Origin: Thermocaproicibacter sp041859875
GTDB lineage: Bacteria > Bacillota > Clostridia > Oscillospirales > Acutalibacteraceae
Assembly (NCBI GenBank): GCA_041859875.1
Contig: JBFLFY010000005.1
Span: 32,587-96,586, forward strand
DNA length: 64,000 nt
Direction of reading: 5' to 3'
Made by a program: the position numbers and the translations under genes. This document shows positions 33,534 to 41,886 of this stretch, piece by piece (the first letter of the stretch is position 1; every line of letters begins with the position of its first letter). The notes beneath the pieces are model-generated. The model was not told where the DNA came from, did no database searches, and worked only from the letters and a program-made list of their open reading frames with translations.

Positions 33534-34856
33534 ATGATAAAATGTTGGGGCAATGCGATAAAGAAATATGGGGAAGAATTGCTGGAAAAAATTCCGCGCG
33601 AAAAGTTGAAGCGCCTAGGGCACGGTTTTCTGATTTTTCTGAGATGGCTGTTTTTCGGTGTTATAATGGGCTTTTTAGCCGGGGGCGCGGGGACGCTGTT
33701 CTATTTTTGCATTGCAAAAGTGACGGGTATCCGCACTGCAAACGCATGGCTAGTGTATCTGCTTCCGCTTGGCGGCCTTGGCATCGTTGCACTGTACCGT
33801 CTGCTTGGCGTTAAGCATCCACAGGGGACGGATTTGGTCATTGAAGCCATTCGCTCACCGGAACCGGTGCCGCTGAAGATGGCGCCGCTGATTTTTGTTT
33901 CGACTGCCATTACGCATTTGTTCGGCGGTTCCGCTGGGCGTGAAGGCGCTGCGCTGCAGCTGGGTGGAAGCCTTGGGTACGGTGCGGGCCGGCTTTTTCG
34001 GCTGGATGAGAAAGACCGCCATATTGTTACCATGTGCGGCATGGCGGCCTGCTTTTCGGCGCTTTTTGGCACGCCGCTTACGGCGACGGTGTTTGTGCTG
34101 GAAGTGATAACCGTCGGTGTAATGTATTATTCCGCTCTGGTTCCATGTACCGTAGCCGCGGTGGTGGGGGCAGGTTTTTCCCGCTGGTGCGGGGTTCCTC
34201 CCACCGTGTTTGCCATTCGCGGCATACCGGAAATCAGCTGGAAGCCGGCGCTGCAGGTTACTGTGCTGGCCATCCTTTGCGCATTGCTGAGCGTGATTTT
34301 CTGTTCGGTCATGCGTGGAACCGGAAGCCTGCTGCGCCGGATACTGCCAAACCCGTTTCTGCGTGCTGCGGCAGGCGGCGCTGTGGTCATTCTGCTTGCA
34401 CTTCTTTTTGGCCGGGATTACCTCGGCATGGGCGGCAATATTATTGCAGCCGCTATGAAAGGGCAGGCAGCGCCTGCGGCATTTTTGCTGAAACTGCTGT
34501 TTACGGCGGTCACACTTGGCGCAGGCTTCCGCGGCGGTGAAATTGTACCGGCCTTTTTTGTGGGCGCTACGTTTGGGTGCGTTATGGGAGGCCCTCTGGG
34601 GCTAAGCCCCGCATTTGCCGCTTCTATTGGTTTTATGGCCGTTTTCTGTGGTGTAACGAACTGCCCGATTACAGCCTTCGTTCTGAGTTTGGAAGCCTTT
34701 GGAATACGAGGCGCGGCATTTTACCTTATTGCTGCAGGCATAAGCTATATGCTTTCCGGCTATTCTGGCATTTACTCCAAGCAAAAGATCTTATACTCAA
34801 AATACAGGCCGCTTTTCCTTGGGAATGCTAAAAAGCAGACGGAAAGCAAAAAATAA
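33534..34856 (+). CDS. ClC-family chloride channel/antiporter
   Basis: A 440-residue membrane protein with the ClC filter motifs. GGSAGREGAALQLG (about residues 127-140) corresponds to GxxxGREGPxxQ, with Pro replaced by Ala. A second motif, GAGFRGGEIVPAFFVGA (about 330-346), fits GxxxGxxxP. No CBS domain. ClC proteins move Cl- or exchange Cl- and H+, and a branch exports F-. I saw no fluoride riboswitch upstream. The ATG at 33534 is one of two overlapping ATGs after AGAGGA; only this one is in frame. Confidence 0.9.
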   Translation: MIKCWGNAIKKYGEELLEKIPREKLKRLGHGFLIFLRWLFFGVIMGFLAGGAGTLFYFCIAKVTGIRTANAWLVYLLPLGGLGIVALYRLLGVKHPQGTDLVIEAIRSPEPVPLKMAPLIFVSTAITHLFGGSAGREGAALQLGGSLGYGAGRLFRLDEKDRHIVTMCGMAACFSALFGTPLTATVFVLEVITVGVMYYSALVPCTVAAVVGAGFSRWCGVPPTVFAIRGIPEISWKPALQVTVLAILCALLSVIFCSVMRGTGSLLRRILPNPFLRAAAGGAVVILLALLFGRDYLGMGGNIIAAAMKGQAAPAAFLLKLLFTAVTLGAGFRGGEIVPAFFVGATFGCVMGGPLGLSPAFAASIGFMAVFCGVTNCPITAFVLSLEAFGIRGAAFYLIAAGISYMLSGYSGIYSKQKILYSKYRPLFLGNAKKQTESKK

Positions 34857-34877
34857 CGGGATGAAAGGAACAGTACC

Positions 34878-36074
34878 ATGCATTATGATTTTACAACAGT
34901 CGTTGACCGCAGCCGCCTGAGCGCTTCCAAATGGAACGCTATGAAACAGGCAAACCCGCATGTGCCGCAGGGCATTGTGCCGCTTTCTGTTGCGGATATG
35001 GAGCTGAAAAATCCGCCGGAAATCGCGGAAGGGCTGAAGAATTTTCTGGATGAAGCCGTTTTAGGCTACACCGATCCTTCGAAAGAATACCTTGCGGCGG
35101 TATGCGGCTGGATGCAGCGCCGCCATGGCTGGAAAGCCGCGCCGGAGTGGATCGTTCCAACGCCTGGCGTAGTTCCCGCGCTCTTCTGTGCAGTAAGGGG
35201 TTTCACAAAGCCGGGTGATGGGGTTATTCTGCTGACGCCGGTTTACTACCCATTTTACAGAGCCGTCGAAAAGGGCGGCTGCAGTGTGGTGGAATGTCCT
35301 TTGGCGGAAGACGGCGGCCGGTACAAAATTGATTTTAACGTATTGGAAACGCTGGCTCAAAAGCCGGAGAACACGATGCTTCTGTTCTGCAGTCCGCACA
35401 ACCCGGTCGGGCGCGTTTGGAGCCGAAAGGAACTTCAAACCGTTGCTGAAATCTGCCTTCGGAACCATGTACTTGTCGTTTCCGATGAAATTCACTCCGA
35501 CTTGATTCTGCCGGGAAACAGCCACACGGTTTTTGCTTCCATTTCTCCGGAAGCCGAGCAAAATTGTCTTGTCTGCACGGCGCCCAGCAAGACGTTCAAT
35601 CTGGCCGGGCTGCAGACTTCTAACATCTTCATCCCAAATGAAGAGCTGCGCCGCCGATTTTTTGAGGAAATGCGCCGGGTGTCGCTTCCCATGCCGGGCA
35701 TCCTGGGCTGCAAGGCCTGCGAGATTGCATACACGCGCTGCGGCGCATGGCTGGATGAGCTGCTTTGCCTACTTGACAGCAACCGCTGTGTGACCGAATC
35801 ATTTCTGGGAGAGAATATCCCAGCGATTAAACCATCTCCGCTGGAGGGAACATATCTGCAGTGGTGGGACTGCCGCGGCCTTGGCCTTTCCTCAAAAGAC
35901 CTGGAGCATTACATGACGCATCAGGCTTTGATTTTCCCGGATGACGGCGCTTTGTTCGGAAAAAATGGAATCGGGTACGAACGCATTAACCTTGCCTGCC
36001 CGACTGAAGTACTTCAGGCGGCTTTGGAGCGTCTGCTGGATGCCGTGCGGTCTTTAAAAAGTCATAAAGATTAG
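34878..36074 (+). CDS. MalY/PatB-family PLP enzyme (cystathionine beta-lyase type)
   Basis: A 398-residue fold-type I aminotransferase-like protein. It starts YDFTTVVDRSRLSASKWN, as MalY/PatB do. It has the Asn/Asp pair in FCSPHNPVGRVW and SDEIHSDLI (about 175-225), and the PLP Lys in TAPSKTFNLAGLQTSN (about 240). These enzymes cleave C-S bonds in cystathionine or cysteine. ATG after GAAAGGAAC, 21 bases after the ClC gene, so perhaps cotranscribed with it. Substrate not certain. Confidence 0.9.
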   Translation: MHYDFTTVVDRSRLSASKWNAMKQANPHVPQGIVPLSVADMELKNPPEIAEGLKNFLDEAVLGYTDPSKEYLAAVCGWMQRRHGWKAAPEWIVPTPGVVPALFCAVRGFTKPGDGVILLTPVYYPFYRAVEKGGCSVVECPLAEDGGRYKIDFNVLETLAQKPENTMLLFCSPHNPVGRVWSRKELQTVAEICLRNHVLVVSDEIHSDLILPGNSHTVFASISPEAEQNCLVCTAPSKTFNLAGLQTSNIFIPNEELRRRFFEEMRRVSLPMPGILGCKACEIAYTRCGAWLDELLCLLDSNRCVTESFLGENIPAIKPSPLEGTYLQWWDCRGLGLSSKDLEHYMTHQALIFPDDGALFGKNGIGYERINLACPTEVLQAALERLLDAVRSLKSHKD

Positions 36075-36112
36075 AAGAATAGCACTAATTCCATTTTTTA
36101 TGACAAAAAGAA

Positions 36113-36141
36113 TTGAATATTTGGTAATTGGATGGTATAAT
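36113..36141 (+). promoter_or_regulatory. Promoter of the EAL-HDOD gene
   Basis: TTGAAT (36113-36118), 17-base spacer, TATAAT (36136-36141). Confidence 0.82.
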
Positions 36142-36198
36142 AACTGTAAATAGGCAATAAGAGAAATCTTTACAGTCTGCGAAAGATGGGACGACAAT

Positions 36199-37413
36199 TT
36201 GGAAGCATTTTTGGCGCGCCAGCCGATTTTTGACCAGAATGACCATGTTGCAGCATATGAAATTCTGTACCGCGACAGCGAGAAAAACTGTTACCAGGCG
36301 GAGGACCCTGACGCCGCTTCCGGAAGGTCGCTGCTGCGCTCATTTGTCGATTTTGGGATACAGGACCTTACAGCAAACAAGCATGCCTTTATCAATTTTA
36401 CGGACACATTCATAAAAAACGGTGTCGCTACAATCTTTCCAAGCAATTATCTGGTGATTGAAATTCTTGAAAGCGTAAAGGTTGACAAAGAAATTGTTGA
36501 CTGCTGCAGAAGCCTGCATGACCGCGGTTACCATTTGGCTTTAGATGATTTTACCTATTCGCCGGAGTATGAAGCATTACTTCCGGCAATTGATATTTTA
36601 AAAATTGATTTTCGCGTTACTCCGCCGAACGATCGGGCAAATATTGTGAAAAGGTTACGGCGGCCGGGCCTTACTTTTCTTGCGGAAAAAGTCGAAACGC
36701 AGGATGAGTACCGCGAGGCTTTGCGTATGGGTTACCAACTTTTTCAAGGGTACTATTTTGCAAAGCCGGAAGTTGGCCGGTGCAGAAAAATCACTCCGCT
36801 CAGCGAAAGCCGTATGCGGCTGATACGGGTTATGAACCAAAAGGATGTTCCGCTGGAACAGGTTGTTCCTATGATTGAGAGTGACTTGTCATTTTCTTAC
36901 CAGATTCTGCGCCTGGTAAATTCGGCTTATTACAGCAGGCGGGAATACATTACATCCATTCGGCAGGCTGTTATTTACCTTGGCACGAATGAAATTAAAA
37001 AGTGGCTCTACTTGGCCGCAGTAAGCGATGTTCGGGAAAGCGGCGTTCCAGAGGAAATTTGCCTTGCCAGCCTTCTGCGCAGCAAATTTCTCGAAAATCT
37101 TGCGCTCTTTTCCGGCCATCGGCAAGAAGCGCCCATACTGCTTACTGTGGGGATGTTTTCTTTTTTGGATGTGCTGTTGAATATGCCAATGGAGAAAGCT
37201 TTGCAGGAAATGAATTTTTCGGAAGAAATTCAGCGTGTGCTGACCGGAAGGGACACCGGTTTTCTGGGTATATGCCTGCGGATAGAGGAACTGTATGAAC
37301 ACTGCTGCTGGGGGATGGCTGTAAAACTAGGCGAAAGTGTCGGCATCACGCCGGAAATGATGCGCAGGGCTTATTTTGATGCCGTAAAATGGGCAGGCCG
37401 GATGGCTGCCTAA
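36199..37413 (+). CDS. EAL-HDOD signalling protein (YuxH-like), EAL part degenerate
   Basis: A 404-residue protein with an N-terminal EAL-like domain (residues 1-200, ARQPIFDQNDHVAAYEILYR) and a C-terminal HDOD domain (about 200-400). The EAL motif is EIL, and the usual DDFGTGYSS has become DDFTYSPEY, so several metal-binding and catalytic features of c-di-GMP phosphodiesterases are missing. It may sense rather than cleave c-di-GMP. The start is taken as TTG at 36199, as the first possible start after the promoter; the ribosome site is weak. Stand-alone gene. Confidence 0.85.
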   Translation: MEAFLARQPIFDQNDHVAAYEILYRDSEKNCYQAEDPDAASGRSLLRSFVDFGIQDLTANKHAFINFTDTFIKNGVATIFPSNYLVIEILESVKVDKEIVDCCRSLHDRGYHLALDDFTYSPEYEALLPAIDILKIDFRVTPPNDRANIVKRLRRPGLTFLAEKVETQDEYREALRMGYQLFQGYYFAKPEVGRCRKITPLSESRMRLIRVMNQKDVPLEQVVPMIESDLSFSYQILRLVNSAYYSRREYITSIRQAVIYLGTNEIKKWLYLAAVSDVRESGVPEEICLASLLRSKFLENLALFSGHRQEAPILLTVGMFSFLDVLLNMPMEKALQEMNFSEEIQRVLTGRDTGFLGICLRIEELYEHCCWGMAVKLGESVGITPEMMRRAYFDAVKWAGRMAA

Positions 37414-37425
37414 TATTATTTAAAA

Positions 37426-37460
37426 AAACTGGAGGTTCCCGAAAAGGGAGCCTCCAGTTT
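37426..37460. terminator. Bidirectional terminator between EAL-HDOD and mscS
   Basis: 15-bp stem AAACTGGAGGTTCCC / GGGAGCCTCCAGTTT (one mismatch) with a GAAAA loop. A-run before and T-run after serve two convergent transcripts. Confidence 0.88.
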
Positions 37461-37513
37461 GCTGTATATTTAGAATCTAGGTTTTGCAGGTTCATGTTGA
37501 AACGAAAAAATGC

Positions 37514-38578
37514 TTAACTGCCTTCCTTTGGAAGAACTATGGCATTGGGGCAGGCGAGCTTCACGTTTTCTCGTTCCAAAATTTCTAAAACGGCATAATA
37601 AACGGTTTCCCGTACTCGCAGAAATTCTTTTAGATCAGTCGTTTTTGTAAAATAAACAACAGAAAGTTCCATGCCGTTTTCGCTCAAAGCATTCAGTGAG
37701 ACGGTAGAAGTATCGTCTTCAATTTCTTCGCTTTCTGCAAGCAGGCGGCGGATCTTTTCCGAGCAGACCCGCAGCTTGCCGGCTGCAGTGGAGTAGGCCA
37801 CAGTAAGGGTGAACTCCACACGGCGTTTTCCCTGGCGGCTGTAGTTGATAACTGGAGTAGAAGCTACAGTAGCGTTCGGTACAGAAACGAGGCTCTGCTC
37901 CAGCGTACGGACTTTCAGGCTGCGAAAATTAATATTTTCCACAGCGCCTTCCACGTCGCCGGTGCGAATCCAGTCGCCGATGGCAAACGGCCGGTCAATT
38001 AAAATCACAAGGCCGCCAAAAAGGTTTGCAAGCATATCTTTTGCCGCAAGCGCAAAGGCCAGGCCGCCCAGCCCCAGGCCGGCAACCAGCCCGCTTATGC
38101 TGAAGTTCCACTCCTGTGCAACAATCAGCACTGCCAAGGCTACCAGAATAAAGTGCAGGATGCCCGAAAAGACCGGAAGCAGCGCTTCATCAACTTCAAA
38201 ATCAAGCTTTTTCGCAAGCGGAGTGTCGCTCAGTTCAATACTGTCTGCCATACGGTAGAAACCCCAGGTTACGGCAAGCACCAGAAAGCTGCGGAAACAT
38301 TTTATGATGATTCCGCGTGCCCCCATGTTTTGCCAGACGGCGGGGCACGAAGCAAGAGCAATGTAGATGCCGACTGCAATCAGTGTACCGTGCAGAGGCT
38401 TGTGAAAGCCAAAATCAAATTTTTCGCCCCACGAGCCGCCCGACTTCTGCGAGATCTTTTTAATCAGGCGGAAAAGTGCGTTTGCAGCCGGAACGCTGAT
38501 GAGAAAGAAAAGAAAGAAGAGAAGCACCGGTAGAACGAGGTTCCGCACCCAGGTATTTTCTAGAAAATTCTGCATCAT
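37514..38578 (-). CDS. MscS-family mechanosensitive channel
   Basis: A 354-residue small-conductance mechanosensitive channel with about five transmembrane segments. The pore helix region is GLVAGLGLGGLAFALAAKDMLANLFGG (in two parts, about residues 165-192). The beta domain follows with RPFAIGDWIRTGDVEGAVENI (about 200-220). It releases osmolytes on hypo-osmotic shock. Last gene of the probable murI-ldh-mscS operon, 29 bases after the dehydrogenase. Confidence 0.92.
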   Translation of the reverse strand: MMQNFLENTWVRNLVLPVLLFFLFFLISVPAANALFRLIKKISQKSGGSWGEKFDFGFHKPLHGTLIAVGIYIALASCPAVWQNMGARGIIIKCFRSFLVLAVTWGFYRMADSIELSDTPLAKKLDFEVDEALLPVFSGILHFILVALAVLIVAQEWNFSISGLVAGLGLGGLAFALAAKDMLANLFGGLVILIDRPFAIGDWIRTGDVEGAVENINFRSLKVRTLEQSLVSVPNATVASTPVINYSRQGKRRVEFTLTVAYSTAAGKLRVCSEKIRRLLAESEEIEDDTSTVSLNALSENGMELSVVYFTKTTDLKEFLRVRETVYYAVLEILERENVKLACPNAIVLPKEGS

Positions 38579-38607
38579 GTTTCCCTTTCCACAGAGATAG
38601 CAAATGG

Positions 38608-39588
38608 TTAAACAACCTGCCAGGGATTTTTCTTTCCCTCGGTGAAAAGCAGGCAGCTTTCAATGGAATGCTCTACCATGTCGCTGACGGCCTGGTCTGT
38701 GTAAAAAGCGGTGTGCGGTGTTACAATCACGTTTGGGTAAGACTTTAAGACGGCCATCTCACGGTTCGTGAGGGGTGTGCTTTCGAGGTTGTTGTAATAC
38801 AGCCCAGTTTCATTTTCAATGACGTCAAGGGCTGCGCCGCCGATTTTGCCGCTTTCCACAGCGTCCAGGAAAGCATGGGTGTCAATCAGCGAACCGCGCG
38901 CTGTGTTGATGATGAAAACGCCGTCTTTCATGGAAGCAATGGTGTCTTGATTGATGAGGTGATAATTTTCTTTTGTGGCGGGCATATGCATGGTGATAAG
39001 GTCACTTTCCGCGAGAAGCTGCTTGAGCGGGACATATTCGCCGAATGTTTTGATTTCATCGCTTTCGTACAGGTCGTAAGCAATTACGCGGCAGCCAAAG
39101 GCGCTCAGCCGTTTGGCAACAAGCCGCCCAATGCGGCCGGTGCCGATGACGCCGACAGTCAGGTTGTGCAGTTCAACGCCCTGCACGCCGCCTAGCGTAA
39201 AGTCCTGTGCGGCACTGTGGCGCGCAATCGCCTTGATTTTCCGGGTTGTCATCAGAGCCAGCATCACCGTGTAATCTGCTACGCTGTTTGGTGTGTAGCT
39301 TACGTTGCCTATGTGCATACCGAGCTTTTTAGCCGCAGCGACGTCAATATGGTCGTAGCCGATGCTGCGGGTGGAAATGTAGCGGATACCTTCGTCGTAG
39401 AACCGGCGCAGGCGGCTTTCCGTCATGGGTGAAGTCAGAACGCTGATGCAGGTGCATCCCGCTGCTTCCGCGGCGTTTTCCTCCGACGGAATTTCTGGCA
39501 CAAGCTTCAGGTCTACACCGTATTCTTTTGCAAATTTGTGAAAATACCCCACTTCATCGGGGCGGCCGTTGTATGCAACAAGCTTCAT
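38608..39588 (-). CDS. D-lactate dehydrogenase type 2-hydroxyacid dehydrogenase
   Basis: A 326-residue NAD-dependent D-isomer-specific dehydrogenase. It has the Rossmann motif VGVIGTGRIGRLVAKRL (about residues 147-163) and catalytic Arg in INTARGSLID (about 233), Glu in DVIENETG (about 262) and His in VIVTPHTAFY (about 295). The N-terminus (STRSIGYDHIDVAAAKK) matches fermentative D-Ldh and VanH. It most likely makes D-lactate from pyruvate; a role in wall precursors is possible given the murI neighbour but unproven. Confidence 0.9.
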   Translation of the reverse strand: MKLVAYNGRPDEVGYFHKFAKEYGVDLKLVPEIPSEENAAEAAGCTCISVLTSPMTESRLRRFYDEGIRYISTRSIGYDHIDVAAAKKLGMHIGNVSYTPNSVADYTVMLALMTTRKIKAIARHSAAQDFTLGGVQGVELHNLTVGVIGTGRIGRLVAKRLSAFGCRVIAYDLYESDEIKTFGEYVPLKQLLAESDLITMHMPATKENYHLINQDTIASMKDGVFIINTARGSLIDTHAFLDAVESGKIGGAALDVIENETGLYYNNLESTPLTNREMAVLKSYPNVIVTPHTAFYTDQAVSDMVEHSIESCLLFTEGKKNPWQVV

Positions 39589-39625
39589 GATTCATACATC
39601 CTCCCTGCTTTACAGATGATTTTTG

Positions 39626-40405
39626 CTAGACACGCAGCATGGTGTCCAGCCGTTCATGCAGTTTCTGAATCCGGCAAAGAGCTGCTGCATCGGTGACTTT
39701 TCGGCCGGATACATAGTATTCTACGGAAAGCGCGGGGCTTTCCGGCATATCATTTTCCGTTAGAACTTCCGCAAGATGGTTCACAGTGCCGGCGCTCCCG
39801 TCCAGAATGGCAGTATGCTTCGGAAAAATCTCACGGAGCGTGTCTTTGAAAAAGTTGAAATGGGTGCAGCCGAGCACCAGACAAGAGTACTCCGAAAGGT
39901 CAAACCTTGAGAATTCGCTGCGCAGGTAAGCGGTGACTTCCGGTGAACGGAATTCGCCGCGCTCCGCGAACGGCACAAGCTGCGGCAAAGGCAGCAGGTC
40001 AATTAAATGCTCTTCATCCACGCGCGCAATCAGGTTTTTCAGCTTTTCTTCCCGTACGGTAACGGGGGTGGCAATTACCAGAATTCGGCGCCCCCCGCAA
40101 TCTTCTACAGCAGGCTTTACCGCAGGTTCTATGCCGAGAATCGGAATGGAATATTCCCGGCGCAGAGCCCCGATAGCGACGCTTGTAGCCGTATTGCAGG
40201 CAATTACGACAGCACCGGCGCCTTTCGAGACCATAAATTGCACGGCGCTTTCTACATAGTGCAGGATTTCTTCCTTCGTTTTTTCACCGTAAGGAACGTG
40301 GTCGGAATCCGCGTAAAACAAATATTCTTCTTTTGGCAGTGACAGCATGGCCTGGTGCAAAACGGTCAGGCCGCCGATGCCTGAATCTAAAATGCCGATT
40401 TTCAA
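39626..40405 (-). CDS. murI: Glutamate racemase
   Basis: A 259-residue racemase making D-glutamate for peptidoglycan. It has DSGIGGLTV at the start with the catalytic acid, the first Cys in IACNTATSVA (about residue 72) and the second in LVLGCTHFNFF (about 183). The TTG at 40405 is the start: GGAGGG lies 7 bases before it and the family begins here. A GTG at 40471 would give a longer product, but it lies within the promoter itself. It heads the operon with ldh (38 bases on) and mscS. Confidence 0.93.
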   Translation of the reverse strand: MKIGILDSGIGGLTVLHQAMLSLPKEEYLFYADSDHVPYGEKTKEEILHYVESAVQFMVSKGAGAVVIACNTATSVAIGALRREYSIPILGIEPAVKPAVEDCGGRRILVIATPVTVREEKLKNLIARVDEEHLIDLLPLPQLVPFAERGEFRSPEVTAYLRSEFSRFDLSEYSCLVLGCTHFNFFKDTLREIFPKHTAILDGSAGTVNHLAEVLTENDMPESPALSVEYYVSGRKVTDAAALCRIQKLHERLDTMLRV

Positions 40406-40453
40406 TTTTTTTCCCTCCGAAACTTTCGGAATGAATGATTTATTCCGGTGCTT

Positions 40454-40482
40454 ATTATAGACGGAATCCACGCTGTTCGCAA
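40454..40482 (-). promoter_or_regulatory. Promoter of murI
   Basis: On the minus strand TTGCGA (40477-40482), 17-base spacer, TATAAT (40454-40459). Its position fixes the downstream TTG as the murI start. Confidence 0.82.
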
Positions 40483-40510
40483 GCCGCGGAATGGATTTTG
40501 GGCGGCTGCG

Positions 40511-40960
40511 TTACTCTTCTGGAAGCATTTTGTTAAGTTCCGCCGCGGCGTTTTCTTCATTTAGAAGGCGCAGGCCGCCTTTTTGCAGAAGCCCGGCGGT
40601 TATGCCGCAGCCTTCCGTTAATTTTCCGGAAAAAGTCCCGTCGTAAATTTTTCCGCAGCCGCAGGAAGGGCTCTTGCTTTTCAGCACTGCGCTCCGGCAT
40701 CCGAAAAGCCGCGCAATCTTCAATGTTTCCTGCGCGCCCCGCTGAAACGCTTCTGTGCGGTCGTTTCCTGTGCGGTCGACGGCATAGCCGTTTCGCAGTT
40801 CCACAGGCGGGCGGGGCGTGGGCAGGCCGCCCAGCTGCTCGGGGCAGACGGGCACAAGGCTGTATTTTTCACGCAGGGCTAACACCTCCGCACAGGGCTT
40901 GCCGTCGCCGCAGTAGCGGCAGTTAACGCCCAGCAGGCACGCGCTGACCAAGAGATTCAC
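40511..40960 (-). CDS. DUF523/TudS-family protein
   Basis: A 149-residue protein of DUF523. Its conserved Cys motifs are near the N-terminus (SACLLGVNCRYCG, about residues 6-18) and PSCGCG (about 110). Characterised TudS members use an iron-sulfur cluster to desulfurate thiouracil; the physiological substrate here is unknown. The GTG at 40960 is chosen: GGGAG at 40969-40973 precedes it and it avoids an 100-base overlap with the upstream GNAT gene that a longer reading would cause. Confidence 0.8.
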   Translation of the reverse strand: MNLLVSACLLGVNCRYCGDGKPCAEVLALREKYSLVPVCPEQLGGLPTPRPPVELRNGYAVDRTGNDRTEAFQRGAQETLKIARLFGCRSAVLKSKSPSCGCGKIYDGTFSGKLTEGCGITAGLLQKGGLRLLNEENAAAELNKMLPEE

Positions 40961-40973
40961 GAAAACACTCCCT

Positions 40974-41753
40974 TTATTTTGTGCTGATTCCGGTGATTTC
41001 ATAAGCCGGGTATTCTTTTTCAAAGTGGTAACCAAGTTTTTCGGCCAGGGCAACGGAGCTTTTGTTCTGTGCATCCCAGCTGGGGTAAAGGCCGCGCTTT
41101 TGGCATTCCAGGATCAGCCGTGCCCCGCAGGCAAATGCAAGGCCTCTGCGGCGAAAGTCACGCCTTGTATCAATCTCAATTTCAATTCCGCCATGGTACC
41201 AGGTGTAGGAAGAAGCACCGGCAACGAGTTCCCCGTGGTACAATGCTCCGGCACCGAGACCGTGCAGCCGGTAGGCCGCATAATCCGGGAACTGAGAACA
41301 GAAATCCCTTGACCATTCGTTTTGCTGGGCGGCGCGGTACATGGCTTCGTCAAACAGGCAGATTTCAAAATGTTCTTCCGCGTTTTCTACAGCGGCCCGC
41401 AGCTTTTCCGCATGGAAAACATCTTTTTCTTTTTTAATGGCATAACGTGTTACCCGTGCGGCCCGGCTGCCGTAAATGGATTCAATCATTTTTGCCCATC
41501 CTTCATCCGCCGGAACCATAATCAGAAAATTCGGATTTGTGGTTTGTGGCCTGTGGCGCACAAGGCTTTCATCCGGGAGGCCGGCAAAAAAGCAGAAATC
41601 AGCCAGAACCGCCTGTGCGGACTGCGGATGCTCCGCATGGTCTGCCCAGATGCGCCCCATACATCCTTCCAGGCACGACCAAATCATGGAGTCGCTGTAT
41701 GCCGCAAACAGTTCGGCGGCGTTTTTCAGGCTTTCGCCTTTCAACTCAATCAT
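40974..41753 (-). CDS. GNAT-family acetyltransferase
   Basis: A 259-residue protein with a C-terminal GNAT fold: an acetyl-CoA loop at IDTRRDFRRRGLAFACGARLI (in two parts, about 195-215) and a late SWDAQNKSSVALAEKLGY (about 225-242). The N-terminal half matches the GNAT_acetyltran type rather than simple GNATs. Substrate unknown. The ATG at 41753 (MIELKG) follows AAGGAG; an earlier TTG at 41816 is possible. The TudS-like gene begins 13 bases after it, probably one operon. Confidence 0.8.
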   Translation of the reverse strand: MIELKGESLKNAAELFAAYSDSMIWSCLEGCMGRIWADHAEHPQSAQAVLADFCFFAGLPDESLVRHRPQTTNPNFLIMVPADEGWAKMIESIYGSRAARVTRYAIKKEKDVFHAEKLRAAVENAEEHFEICLFDEAMYRAAQQNEWSRDFCSQFPDYAAYRLHGLGAGALYHGELVAGASSYTWYHGGIEIEIDTRRDFRRRGLAFACGARLILECQKRGLYPSWDAQNKSSVALAEKLGYHFEKEYPAYEITGISTK

Positions 41754-41886
41754 TTTAAATAGAGAACTCCTTGCCAAATTTTTTTTCAGTATAGCGTATC
41801 TGCCGGGAAAGGACAAGGCGCAGCAGCAGACAAAACAATATCGCGGCTAAAGCTTCAATCGGCGTGCTGCCTATAATTTGAGCGGT

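Noticed and set aside
40406..40471. A GTG start at 40471 giving a longer MurI
   Set aside because: It lies between the -35 and -10 boxes of a good promoter, while a TTG with GGAGGG gives the normal MurI N-terminus.
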